Assembly: GCA_022563755.1 (NCBI GenBank)
Contig: JADFMT010000003.1
Span: 1 to 40,654 of the forward strand
Direction: 5' to 3'
DNA: 40,654 bases
DNA from: Patescibacteria group bacterium
GTDB taxonomy: Bacteria; Patescibacteriota; Minisyncoccia; HO2-45-28
The notes under the pieces are model-generated. The model had not been told where the DNA came from. It made no database searches and saw nothing but the letters and a program-made list of their open reading frames with translations. This document shows, piece by piece, positions 23,122 to 33,210 of this stretch (positions are counted from its first letter, which is position 1; the number at the start of each line of letters is the position of its first letter). The position numbers and the translations under genes are program-made.

Positions 23122-25014
23122 CTAAGGAATTTCTTGCCATTCCTGGATCTTCCATCCTCCAGAAGGACCAGAAGAAAAGCGGGAATTAATTAATCCTTCC
23201 TCATAGGTAACAGTGGCAGTATTATCAAGACGAAGCGCATAAGCAGTCACCTCGGTAACATTAACTCCGTTATGAATATAAATCAGGGAGTCGCCCGCAT
23301 AAAATATTGCCCCTGTTGCATTGTTATGAAGATCTATAGCGCTATTATGATGAGTACATTCTGAACGCTGAGTTCCTCCAAGACATGTATCAAGTGTGCT
23401 CAACATCATAAGATAACTTCCTTCCTCACCAGAACCATGAAACATTGTGTTATTTTGAAGATGTACCCAGCTATCTGTTAGAATAATGCAGCTCTTGTCT
23501 TCAAAAGAAGCATCGCACTTAACCGTGACACCACCCGCACTATCCATATCAATGTACCCGGTAAAATAGAGCACGCCCGTAACAATTAATGTCTGCTTTT
23601 TTGTCAAAACTAAGTTGCCGTTTATTCTTTTCGGACCTAGAGAAAGCGTTCCATCATCATCAATGACACATTCAGGAACGCCATCATCGCCGCAATTACC
23701 ATTTATGATTCCGCCTAGCTCGGCATCATTTTTCCAATCCTGTATATTACCTTCGGAGATCGGCATATTTTGAATCGACGAATCGGATTGATCAGGGAAA
23801 GCGGTGCCCGGCGTCAAAGGAGAAGAACACGTGGGGCTCGAAGGACTATTTACGAAACTTAAAGAGCTCGCATCAATGGTTTGATAATATGCATCACCAC
23901 ATATTTCACTATTCGTGATCGTGTTTGCGCGTGCATCTCCATGGATGACAACGCCATCCATCAAACTAACGCCGGTGCCTAAGAACGTCTTAAAGGTTAA
24001 ATCTCCCACGATTTGAGTCCAAGGATCATCGTCCCAATCTTCACTGTACTTACCAACGCCATTACCATATCCTTGATTACTGTCTTTGCACCATATCCAA
24101 TACTTATTAGCATTTTGTTTTCCGTCCACAACAATCCAATACGTTACACCGCTGGTAACCGTAGTTGGATCAGAAAACACTACATCAATCCAAGCATAAT
24201 CAGAACCCACTGAACTTTCTGCTAAAATCGCATTTGCAAGATCACTCCCTGCAGGCGAGCCACCACTATCAGCCGTTATTCGCACTCGGGCATTCGATGG
24301 ATTACCTACTTTCTTAATATAAAGGCTCACTTTGGCAAGAGGTTGTGTATCCGATGGTTGAAAACTCTGGGCAAAATCAATCTCTGGATTGACCTGTCCT
24401 ACAATTTGAGCCTGATTACAAACAGTTGAGCGGGCTTGATTATCTTCGGCAATCCCCGTAGCTACCGTGGCATCACCCGTAATCGTAGCGCCAGATCCGC
24501 CTGTAATAGGACCATTGGAATAAATATTGCCAGCTGTACCTCCTGCGCCTTCAATCCTGCTATTATTTCCCATAGCAACGCCTCCTTCGCCAACTTGAGC
24601 TCCGTAAAAGAAAGAAATGCCGGTCCATTCTACAAGCAAAGTTCTTACATTGCGCCTTGCATCAACCTGGAGGCCCTCAACTTCAATATCCCGTGTGTCT
24701 GTTGTCTCGCTTACCGTCGTGGTTGCTACTAACGTTCCTTCTTGGTAGACAACTTCTGACGGCATATTTTTGCCGGATTTTATGCGGTAAATTGCGTCCT
24801 CAAGAGCTCCTTCTGCAAAAATATAGCTTTGTTTGGACTTCTCTAATATCTTTGCGCTTCGTAACTCTATTGCGGCAAAGCCGCTAAACCCTCCTACCAG
24901 GGCCAGAGAAATAAACAAAAAGAAAAGAACCGTAATTAATGCCGCCTGCCCTTTCTGAGCTTGTAGCTTGTAGCTTGTAGCTTGTAGCAACTTTTTATTT
25001 TTAAATATGTTCAT
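23122..25014 (-). CDS. Large PilX-like pilus-associated protein with choice-of-anchor/jelly-roll-like insert
   Basis: KGQAALITVLFFLFISLALVGGFSGFAAIELRSA N-terminus; internal FAQSFQPSDTQPLAKVSLYIKKVGNPSNARVRITADSGGSP...SGVTYWIVVDG. Confidence 0.75.
   Translation of the reverse strand: MNIFKNKKLLQATSYKLQAQKGQAALITVLFFLFISLALVGGFSGFAAIELRSAKILEKSKQSYIFAEGALEDAIYRIKSGKNMPSEVVYQEGTLVATTTVSETTDTRDIEVEGLQVDARRNVRTLLVEWTGISFFYGAQVGEGGVAMGNNSRIEGAGGTAGNIYSNGPITGGSGATITGDATVATGIAEDNQARSTVCNQAQIVGQVNPEIDFAQSFQPSDTQPLAKVSLYIKKVGNPSNARVRITADSGGSPAGSDLANAILAESSVGSDYAWIDVVFSDPTTVTSGVTYWIVVDGKQNANKYWIWCKDSNQGYGNGVGKYSEDWDDDPWTQIVGDLTFKTFLGTGVSLMDGVVIHGDARANTITNSEICGDAYYQTIDASSLSFVNSPSSPTCSSPLTPGTAFPDQSDSSIQNMPISEGNIQDWKNDAELGGIINGNCGDDGVPECVIDDDGTLSLGPKRINGNLVLTKKQTLIVTGVLYFTGYIDMDSAGGVTVKCDASFEDKSCIILTDSWVHLQNNTMFHGSGEEGSYLMMLSTLDTCLGGTQRSECTHHNSAIDLHNNATGAIFYAGDSLIYIHNGVNVTEVTAYALRLDNTATVTYEEGLINSRFSSGPSGGWKIQEWQEIP
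24958..24988 (-). repeat. Heptanucleotide tandem repeat in 5' part of the PilX-like ORF
   Basis: (AGCTTGT)x4 + AGC on plus strand. Confidence 0.9.
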
Positions 25015-25041
25015 TATTTTCTAATAAGCTAAAAAGCTAGA

Positions 25042-25566
25042 TCAATAGCTTCCCCGTAAAATTACTGTATTAAAAAATGATCGGCTGACTTGGTTTGAAC
25101 CCTTGCCCACCTCAAGGGTTAAACTTATTTTTGCGACCTGGGAATGCGTGGTGATAATTTTAGAGACAATAAACGAAGTCGTTGTTGCCCGAGGTGAAAT
25201 TAAATACTCGATTGGATTCGAGTCTTCTTGTAACACCAGACGACCGCTAGAGACATAGAATTGTTTTATCACGGAAGTTGAATCAGTAGCACTTCTTACC
25301 GTATTTAAGACAAGGCGAGAAGGATTTACATTTAAAATACTAGAGCCATCATTGATGCTTGAGGCAAGACGTATTTCACGCGTGATGCGTTCAAATGCGG
25401 TCTCGCCATCAAGCGTAACCCTTCGCAGAATACTTGCTTTTGTAAAGGCCGAGAACATGATTAGAATCGTATTGATCACTAATACGGAAAGCACTGCAAG
25501 GATCGCAACATAAATGACCGTCTCAATTAAACTGAATCCTTTATGAAAACGAATTCTATCTTTCAT
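25042..25566 (-). CDS. Prepilin-type protein (PilW/GspJ-like)
   Basis: KGFSLIETVIYVAILAVLSVLVINTILIMF prepilin N-terminus. Confidence 0.88.
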   Translation of the reverse strand: MKDRIRFHKGFSLIETVIYVAILAVLSVLVINTILIMFSAFTKASILRRVTLDGETAFERITREIRLASSINDGSSILNVNPSRLVLNTVRSATDSTSVIKQFYVSSGRLVLQEDSNPIEYLISPRATTTSFIVSKIITTHSQVAKISLTLEVGKGSNQVSRSFFNTVILRGSY

Positions 25567-26045
25567 TATTCAAGAAAAATATTTGTTATATAACTTACCG
25601 CGCTCATGGTACGTTCGTCTCCTCGCTCTTCCCACGTAACTTCTATCTCCATTCTTCTGGTATCAGGGTCACTCGTACCGCTAGATGCGATATTATCAGA
25701 AGTATCACGAAATACTTCGCGTAGGATAAACGTACGGGTAAAGATGCCATCGATCAGTTGCGACGAAATCGTTGCGCTCCACGTTCCCTCTGAAAAAATA
25801 AGGTGATAAGACATGTCTAGGGTTAAAGAAGAAATATTTGCCCATCCATCATCCCGCATCGTCTTTATGGACTCAAATCCTTCTTCAAGTAAAAATCCTC
25901 CGCGCTGACGATCCGATGACTCCAAAACGGCGCGAAAGGCAATGCGGCTGACGGTTGCGAATGCAAAAAGAGAGACTGAGATCAATGTAATAGAAATGAT
26001 GATCTCTATTAACCCGAAACCTCTGGTATGCCCTCTATTGTACAT
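25566..26045 (-). CDS. Prepilin-type protein (PilV/GspI-like)
   Basis: RGFGLIEIIISITLISVSLFAFATVSRIAF. Confidence 0.86.
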   Translation of the reverse strand: MYNRGHTRGFGLIEIIISITLISVSLFAFATVSRIAFRAVLESSDRQRGGFLLEEGFESIKTMRDDGWANISSLTLDMSYHLIFSEGTWSATISSQLIDGIFTRTFILREVFRDTSDNIASSGTSDPDTRRMEIEVTWEERGDERTMSAVSYITNIFLE

Positions 26046-26481
26046 AAATCAAACCGCTGGAGTTAATAATGATGGTTTTGGACTCTGAAGGATCGGCTTT
26101 AAGCCGCACGGATACGTCCCCGGACGGATTTGCGTCCCCCGTTAAGCGCTCAAAGACAACATCACTGCCAAGAATATTGATTGCAAATATCTCTACCCTA
26201 TTGGAAAGTATCAGCGTTTTATTATTTGGGGCACCCATCGTAAACGTCGCTCCTTTAAATAATACGCTGTTGGATGTTTCAAAATGAACTCCGAATTGCG
26301 AATCGCCCTCAGAAGAAAGTGTGCGCGACCGTGCTTCACGAACGAGTGTAAAAATTTCATCTACTGCACGATCAAGCTCGCGCGCATCGCGAAACGTTGC
26401 AAAGGCTCCAATAACGATGGCTGAAAGAATAATTAAAACCGCAATGGAGAGAAGTACTTCGAGCGTCGTAAATCCTCTCAT
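26035..26481 (-). CDS. Prepilin-type protein (GspH/FimT-like)
   Basis: MRGFTTLEVLLSIAVLIILSAIVIGAFATFRDARELDRAVDEIFTLVREARSRTLSSEG. Confidence 0.88.
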   Translation of the reverse strand: MRGFTTLEVLLSIAVLIILSAIVIGAFATFRDARELDRAVDEIFTLVREARSRTLSSEGDSQFGVHFETSNSVLFKGATFTMGAPNNKTLILSNRVEIFAINILGSDVVFERLTGDANPSGDVSVRLKADPSESKTIIINSSGLIYVQ

Positions 26482-26487
26482 GTCTCT

Positions 26488-26862
26488 CTAAATAATCTCT
26501 CCTAAAACTTTTTTTATCTTTTTAGTAATATCCTTCAAGTCAAATTGAGCTTTTATCAAAAAATCTTTTGCGCCGAGCGCCTTGGCTCGTTCCACCTCAT
26601 CACGCAGTCCCAGGTTTGAGAGTACGACGACCGGTATGGACGCGAGCGCTTTATCGTCTTTTATTTTTTTTAGAAATTCATACCCATCCATGCCGGGTAA
26701 AATAAGATCAAGAATAATCAGTTCGGGTTTTGATTTCTGAATTTCTTTGAATGCTTTCTCCGCGTCTGGCGCAAAGGAAACTTCGAGTCCTTCTTTTTTT
26801 AGATGATTGACCAGAAGGTCGGCCAAAAATGTATCATCTTCAATAATAAGAATTTTTGCCAT
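26488..26862 (-). CDS. CheY-like response regulator
   Basis: KILIIEDDTFLADLLVNHL, LIILDLILPGMDGYEFL, PVVVLSNLG, FLIKAQF. Confidence 0.95.
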   Translation of the reverse strand: MAKILIIEDDTFLADLLVNHLKKEGLEVSFAPDAEKAFKEIQKSKPELIILDLILPGMDGYEFLKKIKDDKALASIPVVVLSNLGLRDEVERAKALGAKDFLIKAQFDLKDITKKIKKVLGEII

Positions 26863-26902
26863 ATGGGTCTATTCTACAATTATAAAATAAATCTTACCAT
26901 CT

Positions 26903-28117
26903 CTATAATCCCCCGACAACGGAATAGAGAGGCTGGATCATGGAGATTGCAAAAAACCCAACCGCGATTCCAATTACAATCATGAGCACCGGCTCAATAA
27001 TGGTAGAAAGCGCTTTGGTTTCATCCGCGACCTCACTCTCATAAAACGTTGCAAGCCGCAAAAGCATCTCGGACAATTTACCGGTCTCCTCACCCACTGC
27101 AATCATCTCTCCCACCAGAAGCGGATAGAGATTGCTATGACGAATAAATACCGCGGAGATGGGATTCCCTTTCTGAATCTCTTTTTTTGCCTCCTCAAGC
27201 ACTTTCTTAAAGCGGTAATTTTGGATAACGTCTCGGGTGACATCCAGTGCTTCAATAATATCAACCCCAGAGCTGATGAGCGAGGAGAGCGTGCGGCTGG
27301 TACGCGCGGAATTCATTTTTTTTATAATACCGGAGATGACCGGAAAACGCAGAAATAAATTGCCGATCATTTTTTTCCCGCTTTCTCGAGAACCTAAATA
27401 CCACAGCGCTCCAATAAAAAAGATCGCTAAAAAGAAAGCCAAAATCCCGTGATTTAAAAAGAAACTGCTGACGAAAACAATAAAGGCCGTGGTAGGAGGA
27501 AGATCAACCTCCAATTCTTCAAAAGTAACCAAAAGCGTGGGCACCACGTAAATCAGCATAATGATACCGATCATGACCATAGCGACCAGGATGACGGCAG
27601 GATAGATAAAAGCCCCTCGAACTTTGCGGCGAAGATCGTAATCTCTTTCCAATTGTTGACCAACCAGGGTAAGAGCTTCTTCTAATTTACCCGAGGCTTC
27701 TCCTGACTTTACCATCGAGCGAAACAAGGGAGAAAATACTTTTGGATGACTCTCCATTGCTTGAGTGAGCGTGCGTCCTTTGCGGATCTCTGCCCCAAGA
27801 AAAACAAGAACAGAGCTGAATTTTTTGTTCTCGGTTTGTCGCGAAAGAATATCTAAGGCTCGGATTAAAGAGACTCCTGCACCTGCCATCACGGCCAAAT
27901 TCCGCGCAAATACCATTTTCTCCTGCAAGGGAACGCGTTCAAACAAAGAAAGCAATCTCAACCCCGCGCCTTTGACTCTTTCTTTCTTATACGAAACTAA
28001 AAAATACCCTTCTTTTCGCAGCTGCCTGGCTAAATCAAACCGATCTACAGCTTCCCTGCGACTCTCAACTTCCTCTCCGCTTATCTTTTTGGCTTTATAA
28101 ATAAAGGTTGACATCAA
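26903..28117 (-). CDS. pilC: Type II secretion/type IV pilus inner membrane protein PilC/GspF
   Basis: YKAKKISGEEVE, ALDILSRQTENKKF, RSMVKSGEASGKLEEAL, MIAVGEETGKLSEML. Confidence 0.95.
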   Translation of the reverse strand: MMSTFIYKAKKISGEEVESRREAVDRFDLARQLRKEGYFLVSYKKERVKGAGLRLLSLFERVPLQEKMVFARNLAVMAGAGVSLIRALDILSRQTENKKFSSVLVFLGAEIRKGRTLTQAMESHPKVFSPLFRSMVKSGEASGKLEEALTLVGQQLERDYDLRRKVRGAFIYPAVILVAMVMIGIIMLIYVVPTLLVTFEELEVDLPPTTAFIVFVSSFFLNHGILAFFLAIFFIGALWYLGSRESGKKMIGNLFLRFPVISGIIKKMNSARTSRTLSSLISSGVDIIEALDVTRDVIQNYRFKKVLEEAKKEIQKGNPISAVFIRHSNLYPLLVGEMIAVGEETGKLSEMLLRLATFYESEVADETKALSTIIEPVLMIVIGIAVGFFAISMIQPLYSVVGGL

Positions 28118-29865
28118 TCCCCAGTCACCCTTAAAATCTCCTCCATTGAAGTAATCCCTCGGGCCGCTTTTACCATTCCGTCTTCAAACATCGTAATCAT
28201 GCCCTCTTTACGACCCTGCTCCTGAATTTCGTCCGAGGTACTGTGTTTCACGGTCATGGATTTGATCGTCTCAGACATCTCTAGTACTTCATGGATGCCA
28301 ATCCGATCGCGGTATCCATCCGGACAGTCAGATGAACTGGAAGGTTGATAAAATTTTACGTTTTTCCAGCTTTCGCCCGCCTTAATAACCTTCTCTTTTC
28401 GCAAAACTTCAAGCAGCCGATCTGCATTTACACCTTTGCCGAGAGAGGCAAGCTCATCCGGGCCCAGGGTGTGAGATTTTTCTTTTGCGCAAAGCCGCCG
28501 GACCAAACGCTGTGCGATAATCAGATTGATGGTGGACGCAATCAGAAACGGCTCCACTTTCATCTCTAAAAGACGCGGCAGGGCACCACCGGCTGAGTTC
28601 GTATGAAGCGTGGATAAGACCAGGTGGCCGGTAAGAGCAGCATTCACCGCTAAAGAAGCGGTCTCATTGTCACGAATCTCACCAACCATAATAATGTCCG
28701 GGTCTTGACGCAGGAGTGAACGAAGACCATTGGCAAAGTTAAAGCCGATATCCGGTTTTACTTGCGACTGATTAATGCGCGCGATTCGATACTCAATCGG
28801 GTCTTCAATGGTTAAAATATTGACTCCCGTAGTATTTAACATCTCCAGAAGAGTATAAAGGGTCGTGGTTTTTCCGCAGCCGGTAGGACCCGTAGCTAAA
28901 ATCATGCCTGTCGGCCTTCGGATGGCGTGCTCAATTCGTTCCAGGCTTTCGCCGTAAAATCCGAGCTCCTCTAGAGTAAATCCTTTGACCGTTTCTGGAA
29001 GAAGACGCAGGACAGCTTTCTCTCCGTCATAGACAGGCAGAATCGAGACCCGAAACGAAATTTTCTCGCCTTCTAAATCGATCCGGAATCGGCCATCTTG
29101 AGGCAGACGGTGTTCATCAAGTTTTAGGCGTGAGAGTACTTTGATGCGCGCAATAATCCCAGGCGCAACCTGACGAGGAAGCACCATGGCATCACGAAGA
29201 ATGCCGTCAATCCGATAGCGAATCACGACTTCTTTTTCAATCGGCTCCACATGAATATCAGAGGCATGCTGAACAATGGCATGACGCAGGAGGGTCTCGA
29301 CAATCCGGATAATGGGCAGTTCCTCTGCAATTTTTTTCAAATCCTCCTCTGGAAGCGCCTCACCAGCTTCTACCGGCGAAGGCTTTATGGCGCCGGTTTC
29401 TTTTTTAATGATCTCGCCAAATTCAGCTTCTAAACTTTTTTGATACTGTCTCAGAACGCTTAAAATCGAATCTCGACTAGTCAAACGCGGCTTAATTTTC
29501 AAATTGGTTTTTTTCTTTATGAATTCAATGGCTTCTAAATCCTCGGGGTCGAGCATGGCCACCTCAAGCGAATTCCCCTCTTTGCGGTAAGCAATGATGT
29601 TGTGGTTGCGGGCGATCGGCTCAGGAATGATACTTAAAATCTCGGGGTCGATTTTCTCTGTCTCTAAATCAACAAACGGAATGCCCAAAATATACCCTTG
29701 CATGCGCCGGAAATCGTCTTCTGAAATCTTTCCTTCTTCAACTAGAACATCGCCGACGTATTTGTTGGCTGTTTGAGCTTTTTTCTCGACCGCCTCCCAA
29801 TCTTTCTCGGTGATCAAATTTGCATCCAGCAAAAAAAGCTTGAGACGCTCTGAATCTATTCTCAT
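28114..29865 (-). CDS. pilB: Type IV pilus assembly ATPase PilB/GspE
   Basis: ATGPTGCGKTTTLYTLLEMLN, EDPIEYRIARINQSQVKPDIGFNFANGLRSLLRQDPDIIMVGEIRD. Confidence 0.96.
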   Translation of the reverse strand: MRIDSERLKLFLLDANLITEKDWEAVEKKAQTANKYVGDVLVEEGKISEDDFRRMQGYILGIPFVDLETEKIDPEILSIIPEPIARNHNIIAYRKEGNSLEVAMLDPEDLEAIEFIKKKTNLKIKPRLTSRDSILSVLRQYQKSLEAEFGEIIKKETGAIKPSPVEAGEALPEEDLKKIAEELPIIRIVETLLRHAIVQHASDIHVEPIEKEVVIRYRIDGILRDAMVLPRQVAPGIIARIKVLSRLKLDEHRLPQDGRFRIDLEGEKISFRVSILPVYDGEKAVLRLLPETVKGFTLEELGFYGESLERIEHAIRRPTGMILATGPTGCGKTTTLYTLLEMLNTTGVNILTIEDPIEYRIARINQSQVKPDIGFNFANGLRSLLRQDPDIIMVGEIRDNETASLAVNAALTGHLVLSTLHTNSAGGALPRLLEMKVEPFLIASTINLIIAQRLVRRLCAKEKSHTLGPDELASLGKGVNADRLLEVLRKEKVIKAGESWKNVKFYQPSSSSDCPDGYRDRIGIHEVLEMSETIKSMTVKHSTSDEIQEQGRKEGMITMFEDGMVKAARGITSMEEILRVTGD

Positions 29866-30246
29866 TTATGGGGAGATTAAACTTTCCTTAACTTTCTCTA
29901 CCACCTCCTCCAACGAGTGATCGCTTTTTATCAGATAACACTTGGCGCCCAGCCTCATCATTTTATCAACATCCTGGCTCGACTCCAGATTCGTAAGCAC
30001 CACCACCGGAATCTGTTTTAACTCTTCCCGCTTGGATATCTCCTGCATTACTTCATGTCCGCTTTTTCGCGGAAGGATGATATCCAAAATGATCAGATCT
30101 GGTTTTTCTTCCTCGATCAGTTTAAAGCCCGCATCCCCATCAAGCGCAGATAACACCGCGTATCCCTCTTTTTCAAGTGCCTGGGAAAGCGCTTTTACGA
30201 GTGCCGCGTCGTCCTCTAAAATCAATATTTTTTTGTTATTAGGCAT
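29866..30246 (-). CDS. CheY-like response regulator
   Basis: KKILILEDDAALVKALSQALE, LIILDIILPRKSGHEVMQ, PVVVLTNLES, YLIKSDH. Confidence 0.95.
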   Translation of the reverse strand: MPNNKKILILEDDAALVKALSQALEKEGYAVLSALDGDAGFKLIEEEKPDLIILDIILPRKSGHEVMQEISKREELKQIPVVVLTNLESSQDVDKMMRLGAKCYLIKSDHSLEEVVEKVKESLISP

Positions 30247-30297
30247 GGTTGTGATTTAAATAATTTAACATCGGTGACCTTTTTAATTTTTAATGTA

Positions 30298-31287
30298 TCA
30301 CGAGGCAAGTGGAAGAGTGAACCAAAAGGTACTTCCCTCGCCTTCTTTTGAAAGAAAATTGATTTTGCCCTCAGACGCTTCAATAAACGCTCGGGCCAAA
30401 AAAAGCCCGACCCCCAATCCCCCTCCCCGATATCGAAAAACATTGTGTGCCTTATAAAACGTACGGAAAAGTTTTTTTGCGTCTTCCTTGGGAATCCCGG
30501 AACCCTGATCCTTTATGGTCCACAAAAGATGGTTGCCTTTCTTCTGAATCGTAATTACGACCTCTCCTTTGCCAACACTGTACCTGATGGCATTATCCAT
30601 AAGATTTTCAACTACCAAGGTAATTTTTTTGGGGTCGGCAAATCCGTCCGGAAGTCCTTCGGGTGAAACCACGCGAACACCTACCTTCGAGGCCTCGGCC
30701 AGAGAGCGAAATTCCGCAACCACCTTTTCGGTTACGGCTCTTAAAGAAAAACGGCTCGGCTGGAAATCCAATTTTTGATCTTCAATTTTGCGTACTTCAA
30801 GCAGGGTATTAATTAGACGAGTCATTTTTTTGTTTTGCTCCTCAATTGCATCCAGTCCAGAGATCGTGTCTTTTGATAACGGACGCTGACCTTCCATCGC
30901 CTTCAGTAAGCCGAGATTCCACCGGATGGCGGTCAAGGGCGAGCGCAATTCGTGAGAAACAATACTTACAAATTCTGATTTTAGCTGGGATGCCTCTACA
31001 ATATTTTCAAATGAACGCACAATCGTATGGCCCACAATAAAAAGAAAGGCGGTTACCACAAGCACAATGAGTGCCGAAATTTCCGGGTCGGTAAAGCGCT
31101 GCGCAACCACATTAGTTGCAATAATTGCAACAATAATAACGAACCCCATCACCGGAAAAAGAAACTGCGGACATTGCCATAACTCTACACCAGAAGCCGC
31201 ACAGCGTTTTTTAACGTTCAAGGACTCTAAAAATCTGTCTCCTGTCATACCTTTTTTATAGCGTACCATAAATTTATTACTTGACAT
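30298..31287 (-). CDS. Membrane sensor histidine kinase
   Basis: FVSIVSHELRSPLTAIRWNLGLL (H-box), VENLMDNAIRYSVGKGEVVITIQ (N), DQGSGIPKED, GGGLGVGLFLARAFIEASEGKI. Confidence 0.95.
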   Translation of the reverse strand: MSSNKFMVRYKKGMTGDRFLESLNVKKRCAASGVELWQCPQFLFPVMGFVIIVAIIATNVVAQRFTDPEISALIVLVVTAFLFIVGHTIVRSFENIVEASQLKSEFVSIVSHELRSPLTAIRWNLGLLKAMEGQRPLSKDTISGLDAIEEQNKKMTRLINTLLEVRKIEDQKLDFQPSRFSLRAVTEKVVAEFRSLAEASKVGVRVVSPEGLPDGFADPKKITLVVENLMDNAIRYSVGKGEVVITIQKKGNHLLWTIKDQGSGIPKEDAKKLFRTFYKAHNVFRYRGGGLGVGLFLARAFIEASEGKINFLSKEGEGSTFWFTLPLAS

Positions 31288-31367
31288 ATAATAGATATGA
31301 AGATAAGCTGTTTATATTCTGATCTTGTCCGCCGCGCGCGGGCATTATTTATAAAAATAAGTACATT

Positions 31368-32597
31368 ATGCTATCTGACCTCAAAACCGTTCAAGCAGCA
31401 CTCGAGCAGCTCGAAGTTGAGCGCGGAATCTCAAAAGAAAAAATATTAGAGACCATTGAGATGGCACTCGCTGCTGCCTATAAAAAAGATTACGGCAAAC
31501 GCGGACAGATTGTTCGGGCTAAATTTGACTTGTCTTCCGGTAAAACTACCTTTTCTCAGATTAAAATCGTCGTGGATGACAGTATGCTCAAACCAGACGA
31601 GGAGACCCCGGATGAGGCCGAATTAGAACAAGAACAGAAGGAAACCATCCGTGAAACACAAGAAGAAAAAGAAGAAAATGAGGAAGTCCTCCAACACAAA
31701 GTCCGATTTAATTCCGAACGGCACATTATGATCGAGGAGGCTAAGAAAATAAAAAAAGGCGTGAAACCCGGAGAGGAACTTATCTTTCCGCTTGAAGCCA
31801 AGGACGACTACGGCCGCATTGCAGCACAAACGGCAAAACAAGTCATCATCCAGCGCATCCGGGAAGCTGAGCGGGAATCGGTTCATGGCGAGTTTAAAGA
31901 GAAAGAAGGGGAAGTCATATCCGGAATTGTACAGCGAATTGAGAATCGCAATGTGTTTTTAGATCTGGGCCGCACCACAGCCATTCTTCCAACTGAGGAA
32001 CAAATCCGAGGAGAACGCTACCGCATCGGCGAACGTATAAAGGCGCTTCTCTATTTAGTGGAACGCTCACAACGCGGAATCAATCTGTATTTGTCTCGCA
32101 CGCACCCGCAGTTTCTTGCCAAACTCTTTGAGCTCGAGGTTCCGGAAATCGCGGCCGCTACCGTTGAGATTAAACAGATTGCGCGCGAACCCGGAGCGCG
32201 TTCCAAAATTTCGGTTTTCTCAAACACTCCGGGCATTGATCCGGTCGGATCGTGCGTCGGGCAAAAGGGAGTTCGTGTCAGTACAATCATCTCTGAGCTG
32301 GGAAATGAAAAAATTGACATTGTAGAGTGGGATGAAAATCCTGAAGTCTTTATCATCAATGCGCTCTCACCGGCAAAGATTTTAGACGTTGAGATCAATG
32401 AAAAAAATAAAACCGCGCGAGTTATAGCCTCAGAAGACCAACTTTCCCTGGCGATCGGCCGGGGAGGACAGAATGTACGCCTCGCTGCCAAGCTCACCGG
32501 CTGGAAAATCGATATTCAATCGCGCGAAGGCGAATCGGTAGCCCGAGCTACCGAGAAAGGAAAGGTAACCGGAGAAAACATTGAGAGTAAAGAATAA
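31368..32597 (+). CDS. nusA: Transcription termination/antitermination protein NusA
   Basis: ALAAAYKKDYGKRGQIVRAKFD, GEVISGIVQRIENRNVFLDLGRTTAILP, DPVGSCVGQKGVRVSTIISELGNEKIDIVEWDENPEVFIINALSPAKI. Confidence 0.96.
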   Translation: MLSDLKTVQAALEQLEVERGISKEKILETIEMALAAAYKKDYGKRGQIVRAKFDLSSGKTTFSQIKIVVDDSMLKPDEETPDEAELEQEQKETIRETQEEKEENEEVLQHKVRFNSERHIMIEEAKKIKKGVKPGEELIFPLEAKDDYGRIAAQTAKQVIIQRIREAERESVHGEFKEKEGEVISGIVQRIENRNVFLDLGRTTAILPTEEQIRGERYRIGERIKALLYLVERSQRGINLYLSRTHPQFLAKLFELEVPEIAAATVEIKQIAREPGARSKISVFSNTPGIDPVGSCVGQKGVRVSTIISELGNEKIDIVEWDENPEVFIINALSPAKILDVEINEKNKTARVIASEDQLSLAIGRGGQNVRLAAKLTGWKIDIQSREGESVARATEKGKVTGENIESKE

Positions 32598-32635
32598 AAT
32601 TTTACTTTTTTCCGGTTGTCCTCTAGAGTAAAATT

Positions 32636-33160
32636 ATGAATCTATGGCATGATATTTCTTCGGGGGACGGGCAATCATTAAATGTGATTATTGAGATTCC
32701 GAAATTATCGCGCGTAAAATACGAACTCGATAAAGAAACCGGACTTATAAAATTTGACCGCGTGCTTTATTCTCCAATGCATTATCCCACCAACTACGGG
32801 TTTGTGCCGCAAACTCTCTGGGAAGACGGGGATCCTTTAGATGTTCTGGTCCTTGGCTATGAACCACTTGTCCCTCAATTGTTAATTACCGTGCGGCCAA
32901 TCGGAATGCTTGAGATGATAGATAGCGGAGAGAATGACGCAAAAATCCTTGCGGTTCCGGTCAAAGATCCGCGGTTTAAAAATACCAAGGACATCAAAGA
33001 TCTTGAGCCGCATTTGTTGGATGAGATCAAACACTTCTTCTCGGTCTATAAGGAACTCGAGGGGAAAAAAGTAGAGGTAGGAGACTGGAAAGGAAAAAAA
33101 GAAGCACTTGAGGCCGTAGACAAAGCAATTAAGCTATATAAAGAAAAATTTGCTCGGTAA
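32636..33160 (+). CDS. ppa: Inorganic pyrophosphatase
   Basis: VIIEIPKLSRVKYELDKETGLIKFDRVLYSPMHYPTNYGFVPQTLWEDGDPLDVLVLG. Confidence 0.97.
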   Translation: MNLWHDISSGDGQSLNVIIEIPKLSRVKYELDKETGLIKFDRVLYSPMHYPTNYGFVPQTLWEDGDPLDVLVLGYEPLVPQLLITVRPIGMLEMIDSGENDAKILAVPVKDPRFKNTKDIKDLEPHLLDEIKHFFSVYKELEGKKVEVGDWKGKKEALEAVDKAIKLYKEKFAR

Positions 33161-33162
33161 AA

Positions 33163-33200
33163 AAAACGGCGATACCCCAAAGGAATCGCCGTTTTCGGGT
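33163..33200 (+). terminator. Intrinsic terminator after ppa
   Basis: AACGGCGATACCCCAAAGGAATCGCCGTTTTCGGGTTTTT. Confidence 0.8.
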
Positions 33201-33210
33201 TTTTGGCTTT

